Shown here one piece after another: positions 1 to 5,139 of a DNA stretch of 6,088 nt. Source of the stretch: Acholeplasmataceae bacterium (GTDB lineage Bacteria > Bacillota_I > Bacilli_A > Acholeplasmatales > Acholeplasmataceae). A program made the position numbers and the translations under genes. Where the stretch lies: assembly GCA_023230825.1 (NCBI GenBank), contig JALNWO010000102.1, positions 1-6,088 on the forward strand, read 5' to 3'. The notes under the pieces are model-generated. The model searched no databases. It had not been told where the DNA came from and saw only the letters and a list, made by a program, of their open reading frames with translations. How positions within the stretch are numbered: position 1 is the first letter of the stretch; the number at the start of each line of letters is the position of its first letter.

Positions 1-284
1 ATGGCTCTTCTTTTTTCCCAAAAGTAAACTGCAGTTGAAGAAATTCCTGTTCCGACGAAAAGGATTGTTGCGAAACCGGCATAAATAAGTAATCCTAAAC
101 GGCCCCAATCTTGAGCAATAAATCCAGTAATCCAAAAGAAGGCCGCCAAGATAAAGAAAATGATGGGAAAAATAAACAGAAGTTTCCGTTTCCATCTAGC
201 CATACCCAAAATAATTGGGAAACTAGTGACTGCCACTAATAAAGCAATTAAAAACAAACTGCCTATTTCTTGGAATTTGTCCAT
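1..284 (-). CDS. YesK-like small membrane protein (partial, C-terminus beyond window)
   Basis: The minus strand is open from an ATG at 284 to the left edge, giving 94 codons with no stop. The product has three hydrophobic stretches: about residues 7-28, 35-56 and 65-87. A basic loop (RWKRK, 30-34) separates the first two, and KRR follows the third. The middle of the protein (W-I-T-G-F-I-A-Q-D-W-G) and the overall size resemble the small Bacilli membrane family YesK, whose function is unknown; that assignment is by general resemblance only. The start is well supported: AGGAGG lies 7 nt upstream (292-297) and a promoter precedes it. The gene is divergent from the AhpD-like gene at 500. It is probably nearly complete, since three-helix proteins of this kind are about 100 residues long. 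No function can be assigned. Confidence 0.75.
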   Translation of the reverse strand, partial: MDKFQEIGSLFLIALLVAVTSFPIILGMARWKRKLLFIFPIIFFILAAFFWITGFIAQDWGRLGLLIYAGFATILFVGTGISSTAVYFWEKRRA

Positions 285-306
285 AAATCTCCCTCCTTTT
301 GTGCTT

Positions 307-334
307 ATTATATAAAATCTAAATTTTTTAGCAA
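307..334 (-). promoter_or_regulatory. Promoter of the YesK-like gene
   Basis: Read on the minus strand, TTGCTA (334-329) is followed after 16 nt by a perfect TATAAT (312-307). Transcription would begin near position 300, just before the AGGAGG at 297-292. The -10 is a consensus match and the -35 matches four of six positions. Confidence 0.55.
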
Positions 335-335
335 C

Positions 336-352
336 ATTTTTGCTGCAAAAAT
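336..352. repeat. 17-bp perfect inverted repeat, possible operator
   Basis: ATTTTTGC-T-GCAAAAAT is an 8-bp perfect inverted repeat around one central base. It begins one base upstream of the -35 box of the minus-strand YesK-like gene and lies about 150 bp upstream of the AhpD-like gene. It has no following T-run and sits at a promoter, so a protein-binding site is more likely than a terminator. The binding protein is unknown. AT-rich DNA yields some palindromes by chance, though an 8-bp perfect arm with GC at the centre is uncommon. Confidence 0.4.
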
Positions 353-386
353 CCAAAACCAACTTTTATAAAACGAAAGGTTTTAA

Positions 387-415
387 TTGCAAAAATAACC
401 TCATATATTTATAAA
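387..415 (+). promoter_or_regulatory. Candidate promoter of the AhpD-like gene
   Basis: TTGCAA (387-392), a 17-nt spacer, then TATAAA (410-415) would start transcription near 422 with a leader of roughly 78 nt. A competing candidate nearer the gene is TTGACT (449-454), 16 nt, TAAGAT (471-476), but that would start transcription almost at the ribosome binding site. The sequence alone does not decide between them. Confidence 0.35.
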
Positions 416-499
416 AATTGACCATTTTTAGACAGTTAAGCATTCCTTTTGACTTTTAAAAAATAAGGAATAAGATAAGGTTAGAAAGGTGATGAAATC

Positions 500-946
500 A
501 TGGATAAAAAAACATTTTATGAACACATTAAAAAAGTAATGACGCATTATATCGGCATTGAACAATATTTAAAAACAACGTCTATTGATCCGATCATTCA
601 AGAACTTATTAAGATTCGTGTTTCCCAAATTAACGGTTGTGCATTTTGCTTGAATATGCACTATAAAGATGCCTTAAAAATTGGTGAAACACACCAAAGA
701 ATGCACTTATTAAGCGCATGGCACGACACGGCCTTATTTAGTGATAAAGAAAAAGCTGTTCTTGACTTAGCTGAAAAGGTGACACTAGTAGCGGATGCAC
801 CTGTTGATGAACAAACAAGACAAAATGTTCTTAAATATTTTACCGAAGCTGAATTTGCTAGTTTGATTATTATGATCAGTCAAATCAATACTTGGAACCG
901 TTTAAATATAAGTATTGGTAGCGATATTGATTACGATTACGAATAA
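500..946 (+). CDS. AhpD-like carboxymuconolactone decarboxylase family protein
   Basis: This 148-residue protein is the size of a single AhpD/CMD domain and should be an all-helical cytoplasmic oligomer. The active-site signature is complete: E35, then C47-A-F-C50-L-N-M-H54. The Glu-Cys-Cys-His spacing equals that of mycobacterial AhpD (E118, C130, C133, H137), where the cysteine pair forms the redox centre of a peroxidase. The histidine that lies between the cysteines in AhpD is F49 here. The protein ends in an acidic tail (DIDYDYE). Members of this family include peroxidases and uncharacterised thiol oxidoreductases, so a peroxide- or disulfide-related role is likely, and true carboxymuconolactone decarboxylase activity is unlikely because of the CxxC. 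The substrate is unknown. The ATG at 500 follows AAAGGTGAT (485-493) at normal spacing. No partner such as AhpC is adjacent. The gene appears to be monocistronic and ends at a strong hairpin. Confidence 0.93.
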   Translation: MDKKTFYEHIKKVMTHYIGIEQYLKTTSIDPIIQELIKIRVSQINGCAFCLNMHYKDALKIGETHQRMHLLSAWHDTALFSDKEKAVLDLAEKVTLVADAPVDEQTRQNVLKYFTEAEFASLIIMISQINTWNRLNISIGSDIDYDYE

Positions 947-971
947 ACAACTTCTTCTCATGACTCATAAA

Positions 972-995
972 AAAATCTCCCGTTGGGGAGATTTT
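972..995. terminator. Bidirectional intrinsic terminator
   Basis: AAAATCTCCC (972-981), loop GTTG, GGGAGATTTT (986-995) is a perfect 10-bp stem. On the plus strand it is followed by CTTTTTAT, serving the AhpD-like gene. On the minus strand it is followed by a T run (complement of the A run at 969-975), serving the antiporter gene. Its position between two convergent genes fits use in both directions. Confidence 0.9.
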
Positions 996-1018
996 CTTTT
1001 TATATTAATCCTTTATTA

Positions 1019-2284
1019 TTAAGCACCACTTTTAATCGGATTTTTTTCTATCTTTTCATAAGAATTTGTTAAGTATAGCGAAAGTTTTGCTGATGGTGGA
1101 CCAAAAATTTCATAAAGAACACCTGAGGCAATAATAATTGTTGTCAAAATAGCCGCATCATCAAAAAGACCATAGCTTGACAAAATCCGTGAACCTAAAG
1201 CTGCTAAACCTAAAGAAACGCCCGCTTGCGGAATTAACGCAAGACCTAAATACTTGATATTGTTTGGTGTTGATTTTGCCATAACTGAACCCAATGAAGC
1301 ACCACCATATTTTCCAATGATACGTACAACAAAGTAAACAACGCCAGCCAAGCCAATTGAGATCAACATGCCAAAGTCAAGTCGCATTCCCGAGAGGACA
1401 AAGAATAATGTCAATATTGGGGGAGAGAAATAATCCACTTGACGGAATAAACTTTCATCCTTAGAAACGTTTACGTACACCATACCCATCGCCATACACC
1501 CTAATAAAGGTGATATATCGAAGATAGCTGCGACACCACTAAATAAAAATAATATCGAGATAACAATAATTAAGCGGTTATCGGTTGAACGAGACTGCGT
1601 AATCAGTTTATGCAAAATAAAACCAGATAACATCCCAATACCAATAATAGCGAAGTTTAATAAAATTGGTTTAATAATAATCCAAGCGTTAAAACCACCT
1701 GTACTATCAACTGCAGTAATAACAGCAATACTAATACTAAATAAAATTAAGGACACCGCATCATCTAATGATACCACTTGTAAAATAGTATTGACAAAGT
1801 CCCCTTTCGCTCGAGTTTGGCGAATCGTCATCATTGTTGAAGCAGGCGCGGTTGCTGAAGCAATTGCTGCCAATAATAGGGAGAGTTCGAAACGAATATG
1901 GAATAAATAGTGCATCGCTAAAAAGACTAAAACAGAGGCCATTAACGATTCCATTAAAGTAATGATAAAAATGCTTTTTCCACTTTTTCTTAATACTTCG
2001 AGCTTAAAAAAGCGTCCAACACCAAAGGCGATAAAAGCCAAAGCAACGTCTGTTAGAAAATCCATCCCCTTAACAACGTCAGGATGGATAATGTCTTCTT
2101 TAAAGATTGCTCGGAAAAGTGGCCCTAATATAATCCCCGTAAAGATGTATGCTGTGACATTTGGAAGCTTTAATTTTTTTGTTATTCGCGTTAGCAAGAA
2201 ACCAACGAATAACATGATAGATAAGCCAATTAAAGTGGTAGCAACAACCGGAATATTAAATTGATCGTAAATGCTAAAAATCAT
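1019..2284 (-). CDS. CPA2-family cation/proton antiporter
   Basis: This 421-residue, very hydrophobic protein has about 12 membrane segments and the usual length of a CPA2 membrane domain with no C-terminal TrkA/RCK nucleotide-binding domain. Numbering is from the chosen start. Family marks are T-A-Y-I-F-T-G-I-I-L-G-P (44-55), S-A-T-A-P-A-S-T (143-150), an Asp-Asp pair at 174-175 in VVSLDDAVSLILF, and R-I-I-G-K-Y-G-G-A (321-329). In the structurally known NhaA and NapA, two adjacent aspartates carry the transported ions and mark electrogenic Na+/2H+ exchange, so Na+ (or K+)/H+ antiport at the cytoplasmic membrane is the likely role. The exact cation cannot be told from sequence. The gene starts with ATG-AAG-ATG: GAGGAG (2293-2298) is only 2 nt from the first ATG (2290) but 8 nt from the second (2284), so the second is preferred; the alternative adds two residues. 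It is divergent from a LysR regulator across a shared control region. Confidence 0.93.
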   Translation of the reverse strand: MIFSIYDQFNIPVVATTLIGLSIMLFVGFLLTRITKKLKLPNVTAYIFTGIILGPLFRAIFKEDIIHPDVVKGMDFLTDVALAFIAFGVGRFFKLEVLRKSGKSIFIITLMESLMASVLVFLAMHYLFHIRFELSLLLAAIASATAPASTMMTIRQTRAKGDFVNTILQVVSLDDAVSLILFSISIAVITAVDSTGGFNAWIIIKPILLNFAIIGIGMLSGFILHKLITQSRSTDNRLIIVISILFLFSGVAAIFDISPLLGCMAMGMVYVNVSKDESLFRQVDYFSPPILTLFFVLSGMRLDFGMLISIGLAGVVYFVVRIIGKYGGASLGSVMAKSTPNNIKYLGLALIPQAGVSLGLAALGSRILSSYGLFDDAAILTTIIIASGVLYEIFGPPSAKLSLYLTNSYEKIEKNPIKSGA

Positions 2285-2305
2285 CTTCATCTCTCCTCAA
2301 AAACA

Positions 2306-2334
2306 ATTATAGCATTTTTTTTACTATCAATCAA
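2306..2334 (-). promoter_or_regulatory. Promoter of the antiporter gene (extended -10)
   Basis: On the minus strand, TTGATT (2334-2329) and a 17-nt spacer precede TATAAT (2311-2306), with TGC immediately upstream giving an extended -10 (TGCTATAAT). Transcription should start near 2299, close to the GAGGAG ribosome binding site at 2298-2293. The inverted repeats at 2332-2365 begin at the -35 and extend upstream, the usual placement for a LysR-type activator site. Confidence 0.7.
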
Positions 2335-2365
2335 TCTTATTATCTCTTATAATGTTATAAGATTG
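2332..2365. promoter_or_regulatory. Nested inverted repeats, probable LysR-type operator
   Basis: Two symmetric elements overlap. The outer pair is CAATCTTAT (2332-2340) and its exact reverse complement ATAAGATTG (2357-2365). The inner element is CTTATAA-TG-TTATAAG (2346-2361), a perfect 16-bp palindrome containing the T-N11-A pattern of LysR-type boxes (T2347 to A2359). The inner palindrome is centred about 54 bp upstream of the predicted antiporter start and covers the -35 region of the lysR promoter. This arrangement suits activation of the antiporter together with self-repression of the regulator. That the neighbouring LysR protein binds here is inference from position and symmetry. Confidence 0.6.
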
Positions 2366-2374
2366 TGTTATAAT
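2366..2374 (+). promoter_or_regulatory. Extended -10 promoter of the LysR regulator gene
   Basis: TGT-TATAAT (2366-2374) is a consensus extended -10. There is no good -35 at the usual distance; the best hexamer at 17 nt spacing, CTTATA, lies inside the inner palindrome. Transcription would begin near 2381, at the start of the AGAGGAGG ribosome binding site, so the leader is very short. Confidence 0.6.
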
Positions 2375-2398
2375 AAAAAGAGAGGAGGTTTAACAACT

Positions 2399-3277
2399 AT
2401 GATAAATGATAAATTGAATACACTGGTCGTCTTAGCAAGAGAAAAAAAATATACTAAAACAGCAGAGATTCTTAACATTAGTCAACCTGCCGTTACGCAG
2501 CACATTAAAGCTTTAGAGGACTACTACCAAATTAAAATTTTTGATAAAAAAGGTCGTGACCTTATTTTAACAACCGAAGGTAAGGTCTTAGTTAAAAATG
2601 CGAAACGATTGATTGCTTTAAATCATAACATCGAAAAAGAGTTGGTCAGTGATTTTACCGAGTTTAAACGTCTTGATATTGGTATAACACTGACTGCAGG
2701 AAGTTATTTTATTCCAGAAATTTTAAATGTCTTAAAGGAAGAGTTTCCAGAGATTCGTTATAACTTCCATACGGACATTACAGAAAACATTTATGAACGA
2801 CTCAAATATTATGAGCTTGACTTCGCCATCATTGATGGAAATCCCCATAATGATGAATTTGTGAGTAAACTGCTTCTTAAGGATAAGCTCATCGTAATTG
2901 CACCAAATCATCACCCTTTAAAAGATAAAAAAGGAATCGATTTTAGTGAATTAAAAAATGAGAAATTTATTTTACGTCATGAAAAAGCCCACACTAGAAA
3001 AGTTTTTGAAAATTATTTATCCAGTCAAATCGAAAATGTGGATGAACTTGATGTCATTTTAGAAATTGATAACACCGCTTTAATTAAACAACTTATTATT
3101 GAAGGACATGGCATTAGTGTCATGTCTAAAGCTGTTTGTGAAGCCAATTTGAGAGCCGGAACGTTTGTCGAGCTCGATATCAATGATTTTAATATCGAAC
3201 GGGGTATATATTTAATTTACCGAAAAGAAAAAAAAGATGACCTTGTCATCCAAAATATTTTAAAACTGGCTCGATAA
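2399..3277 (+). CDS. LysR-family transcriptional regulator
   Basis: This 292-residue protein has the usual LysR-type length. Residues 4-62 form the winged helix-turn-helix, with the recognition region around 18-37 (T-A-E-I-L-N-I-S-Q-P-A-V-T-Q-H-I-K) followed by the family's L-E-x-x-x-x-x-x-L/I-F-D-K-x-G-R and L-T-T-E-G stretches. A linker helix runs to about 88. The effector-binding domain occupies about 91-292 and begins with the conserved R-L-D-I-G-I-T-L-T-A-G-S-Y-F-I-P. The ligand is unknown. The start at 2399 is chosen because AGGAGG (2383-2388) precedes it by 10 nt and the domain begins right after it. The frame is open back to 2261, but that extension would overlap the antiporter start and both promoters. 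The gene is divergent from the antiporter, the classic placement for a LysR regulator and its target. E. coli NhaR, a LysR protein controlling the NhaA antiporter, is a functional precedent, not proof. Confidence 0.95.
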   Translation: MINDKLNTLVVLAREKKYTKTAEILNISQPAVTQHIKALEDYYQIKIFDKKGRDLILTTEGKVLVKNAKRLIALNHNIEKELVSDFTEFKRLDIGITLTAGSYFIPEILNVLKEEFPEIRYNFHTDITENIYERLKYYELDFAIIDGNPHNDEFVSKLLLKDKLIVIAPNHHPLKDKKGIDFSELKNEKFILRHEKAHTRKVFENYLSSQIENVDELDVILEIDNTALIKQLIIEGHGISVMSKAVCEANLRAGTFVELDINDFNIERGIYLIYRKEKKDDLVIQNILKLAR

Positions 3278-3284
3278 ATAAAAA

Positions 3285-3303
3285 AAGCCCACGATTAGGG
3301 CTT
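3285..3303 (-). terminator. Intrinsic terminator of the 68-residue protein gene
   Basis: On the minus strand, AAGCCC (3303-3298), a 7-nt loop and GGGCTT (3290-3285) are followed by a T run (complement of the A run at 3280-3286). This is a short but typical terminator lying 6 bases past the minus-strand stop at 3309. On the plus strand the hairpin is not followed by T residues, so it should not work well for the LysR gene. No separate plus-strand terminator is visible. Confidence 0.75.
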
Positions 3304-3308
3304 GGAAA

Positions 3309-3515
3309 TTAATCTCTTCTAATAATATATTCGAAGCGCAACACATCAATCATATTTTTGATTGTGACAACAATCTCATCTTCAAACAACTCTGATAAAG
3401 AACCTCGTTCTTCAAGGCGATGTTCTTTTATTTTTTCAAGATTTTCGATGGTTTCTGTAATTAAATTTTCCAATTCTTCATTGTTTATGCCCTTAATGTC
3501 TTTATTTGGAGACAT
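3309..3515 (-). CDS. Hypothetical 68-residue acidic helical protein
   Basis: I do not recognise this protein. It is rich in Glu, Lys, Ile and Leu, has no cysteine, signal peptide or membrane segment, and reads as two amphipathic helices: about residues 12-33 (E-E-L-E-N-L-I-T-E-T-I-E-N-L-E-K-I-K) and 40-64 (L-S-E-L-F-E-D-E-I-V-V-T-I-K-N-M-I-D-V-L). A small cytoplasmic helical bundle or coiled-coil adaptor fits, but no function can be given. It looks real because AAAGGAG stands 9 nt before the ATG at 3515, a terminator follows the stop directly, and codon use matches the neighbours. It lies on the same strand as thpR, 164 nt downstream, with no terminator seen between, so it may be read from the thpR transcript. 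The frame stays open upstream to a TAA at 3579-3581 but has no start codon there. Confidence 0.7.
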   Translation of the reverse strand: MSPNKDIKGINNEELENLITETIENLEKIKEHRLEERGSLSELFEDEIVVTIKNMIDVLRFEYIIRRD

Positions 3516-3559
3516 GGAACATTTCTCCTTTCTTGGATGTAAATACGTTTTTTTAGCCG

Positions 3560-3671
3560 TTATCCAAAAACGATCTTTTTAATATAGAGCTCTTTTGGTA
3601 ACTCCATCTTTATCATACCATTTTAAAAGAGAAAATACCATCTTTTTATCAATTAATTTTTGATTCGTCAC
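3560..3671 (-). other. Protein-like short reading frames, possibly a small frameshifted gene
   Basis: Between thpR and the 68-residue gene the minus strand reads like protein in two successive frames. Frame one runs from a GTG at 3671 (or ATG at 3641) and includes K-W-Y-D-K-D-G-V-T-K before ending at TAA 3581-3579. Frame two includes E-L-Y-I-K-K-I-V-F-G and ends at TAA 3562-3560. Removing one A from the A4 run on the minus strand (T run at 3593-3596) would join them into a 36-residue (GTG) or 26-residue (ATG) peptide. There is no good ribosome binding site for either start, though the GTG is only 8 nt past the thpR stop. It could be a decayed gene, a sequencing indel or chance reading in AT-rich DNA. 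Confidence 0.2.
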
Positions 3672-3679
3672 TTTCTTTT

Positions 3680-4213
3680 TTACAGTAAAATAAAGTCATA
3701 AATTGGGGTGTACGTAAGTTGCCCATTCGGGCGGTGACTCCGATATATTGTAATTGTTTTAACAGATTCAATTTCGTTAATCAATGGTAGTTGGCGAACT
3801 TGATCGTCAAAGATAACTTCGCGTGCTAAAGTAATGTGGGGGGTAAATCTTTGTTTACGAAAAACAACATCGGTTTGTTCAAGTGCTTCTATAATCCGTC
3901 GGTGAAGGTGTTTTAATTTTTCTTTTCCATCTGTCACACCTGCCCAAATGACTTCACTACTTCCACGAATAAAGGATCCTACATCACCAATTTTAATCGA
4001 AAATGATGAAACATCAGCCAACGATTCCTCTAGTTTATCGGCAATCTTATTCAATTCTCTTTCTGACACTTCGCCAATAAATTGTAATGTTAAGTGAAAG
4101 TTATCGAAAAGTGTAGGATTTTTCTTACTGACAAACCGCAGCCAATTTCTTTGCAGTTCATAAAGATTTTCTTTTGTTTTTGTGCTTAAACCAATTCCAA
4201 TAAAAATCCGCAT
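3680..4213 (-). CDS. thpR: RNA 2',3'-cyclic phosphodiesterase (2H family)
   Basis: This 177-residue protein has the two signature HxT motifs of the 2H phosphoesterase fold, numbered from the chosen start: H40-L-T42 in FHLTLQFIGE and H126-I-T128 in PHITLAREV. The two His-Thr pairs form the catalytic site that opens 2',3'-cyclic phosphates on RNA ends to 2'-phosphates. ThpR was first known as a 2'-5' RNA ligase (LigT). Length, the MRIFIGI opening and the Y-T-P-I-Y-D-F ending all match the family. The gene begins ATG-AAG-ATG: GGAG (4221-4224) is 1 nt from the first ATG (4219) but 7 nt from the second (4213), and family members normally begin M-R-x-F-I, so 4213 is chosen. The protein is cytoplasmic. 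Neighbours give no pathway link, which is usual for this gene. A terminator upstream separates it from the membrane protein gene. Confidence 0.95.
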   Translation of the reverse strand: MRIFIGIGLSTKTKENLYELQRNWLRFVSKKNPTLFDNFHLTLQFIGEVSERELNKIADKLEESLADVSSFSIKIGDVGSFIRGSSEVIWAGVTDGKEKLKHLHRRIIEALEQTDVVFRKQRFTPHITLAREVIFDDQVRQLPLINEIESVKTITIYRSHRPNGQLTYTPIYDFILL

Positions 4214-4239
4214 CTTCATGCTCCTTCGTTAATAGTTAT

Positions 4240-4248
4240 ATTTTAACA
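4240..4248 (-). promoter_or_regulatory. Candidate extended -10 promoter of thpR
   Basis: On the minus strand TGT-TAAAAT (4248-4240) fits an extended -10, with five of six core matches. A -35 at standard spacing would fall in the T run of the preceding terminator and is not recognisable. Transcription would begin near 4233, shortly before the GAAGGAG ribosome binding site. Confidence 0.4.
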
Positions 4249-4265
4249 CGGATTTGCTGATTAAA

Positions 4266-4287
4266 AAAACTGACATCCGCCAGTTTT
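4266..4287 (-). terminator. Intrinsic terminator of the YwaF-like gene
   Basis: On the minus strand, AAAACTGGC (4287-4279), loop GGAT (4278-4275) and GTCAGTTTT (4274-4266) form a 9-bp stem with one G-U pair. The transcript continues in a T run through 4263. It lies 8 bases past the stop at 4296 and insulates thpR from the upstream gene. Confidence 0.85.
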
Positions 4288-4295
4288 CATCATTT

Positions 4296-5045
4296 TTATA
4301 TTTGAATTGTTTCTTCTTTTTTAAAAGTCACTTTTCCTTTTGTGAGTTTTTCATGGAGCGTGGTTAAACCAAAGATTGTTATTAACATTAAGGCCGTTAT
4401 TACAAAGACGTTTAAGAATGGTGCCTCTTCGAGAGGTGGCTTTTGTAGATACATCGCATTGACGGGGCCTAATTGATAAAGTCTAAAGAGTAGATTGACG
4501 ACTAAACCGATAAAACCAAAACCTAGCATGCCAATAAAATAAATAAGGGTGTTTCGCTTTTGAACTGGGAAATAGTGTCCAATGACTAAAATAAATCCTC
4601 CTATAAGCATCGTACTATGACTTAACAGACTTTTAATGATTGGATATGTTAACCCATTACCACTTACATAATACTCAGGATAAATCAATGAGATTAAAGC
4701 ACCAATAATACCAGAGTAAGCGGTAACCATTGCTAAGTATTTGAAAAAAGGAGTGTCTCTTTTTTCAAGAAAGGCGACTATTAATAATAAGTACATCGAT
4801 AAATTGCAGAAAAAGATTGGAAAAATCATATTATCATTTACTTCAGCACGACCATAAACTAAAAAGTCTAACCAAAGAGGGCTTAAATGTAGGAAAACTG
4901 TCAACAACCCAAAAAATTTTACTAAACGGTTGAAATGGGTCCTTTGTGTCACCTTTTTACGAATCAAAAAGATAAGTGCAACAGTGATTAGTAACGATCC
5001 AAAAATGTAGCTCAAATGAAAGAGATCGAAAATTTCATTTCTCAT
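4296..5045 (-). CDS. YwaF/TMEM164-family (TIGR02206-like) integral membrane protein
   Basis: This 249-residue protein has about seven membrane segments (roughly 12-29, 42-63, 73-93, 101-122, 137-158, 165-190 and 210-231) and a lysine/glutamate-rich tail. Layout and length match the bacterial YwaF family, which is related to eukaryotic TMEM164. Supporting marks are P-I-F-F-C80-N-L-S in helix 3, S-L-L-S-H143-S in helix 5, and the family's N-x-M-Y-L-x-K-P loop (N-A-M-Y-L-Q-K-P-P, 196-204). TMEM164 has been reported as a phospholipid acyltransferase that needs one conserved Cys and one conserved His. C80 and H143 could be the equivalents, but this is inference, and bacterial members are essentially uncharacterised. 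The ATG at 5045 is preceded by AGAGGAAG (5053-5060) at 7 nt. The gene has its own extended -10 promoter and terminator, so it is probably monocistronic although it lies between two same-strand genes. Confidence 0.85.
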   Translation of the reverse strand: MRNEIFDLFHLSYIFGSLLITVALIFLIRKKVTQRTHFNRLVKFFGLLTVFLHLSPLWLDFLVYGRAEVNDNMIFPIFFCNLSMYLLLIVAFLEKRDTPFFKYLAMVTAYSGIIGALISLIYPEYYVSGNGLTYPIIKSLLSHSTMLIGGFILVIGHYFPVQKRNTLIYFIGMLGFGFIGLVVNLLFRLYQLGPVNAMYLQKPPLEEAPFLNVFVITALMLITIFGLTTLHEKLTKGKVTFKKEETIQI

Positions 5046-5084
5046 ATATACGCTTCCTCTTTATATTCTAAATACGCATAAATA

Positions 5085-5093
5085 ATTATAGCA
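5085..5093 (-). promoter_or_regulatory. Extended -10 promoter of the YwaF-like gene
   Basis: On the minus strand TGC-TATAAT (5093-5085) is a consensus extended -10, and the surrounding ATGCTATAATT is identical to that of the antiporter promoter. At 18 nt spacing the -35 would be TGCACA (5114-5109), a four-of-six match. Start of transcription is expected near 5078, giving a leader of about 33 nt. Confidence 0.6.
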
Positions 5094-5139
5094 TATCTTT
5101 TTCATCTTTGTGCAAAAAGAAAACTTTATTAAAACACAT

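Noticed and set aside
1962..2264. 100-codon plus-strand reading frame
   Set aside because: It lies wholly inside the antiporter gene on the opposite strand, has no ribosome binding site and has no recognisable protein character.
2261..2398. In-frame 46-codon N-terminal extension of the LysR regulator
   Set aside because: It overlaps the antiporter start codon and both promoters, has no ribosome binding site, and LysR proteins begin at the helix-turn-helix. AGGAGG before the ATG at 2399 fixes the start.
2732..2914. 60-codon minus-strand reading frame
   Set aside because: It lies inside the LysR gene on the opposite strand and has no start signal or domain.
3546..3572. CGTTTTT / AAAAACG inverted repeat as a terminator or riboswitch
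   Set aside because: The 7-bp stem is mostly A-T with a 13-nt loop and no T run in a useful place, so it is too weak to call.
3358..3582. 74-codon plus-strand reading frame
   Set aside because: It runs antisense to the 68-residue gene, is rich in Ser and Phe as expected of a complement frame, and has no ribosome binding site. The minus-strand gene has both a ribosome binding site and a terminator.
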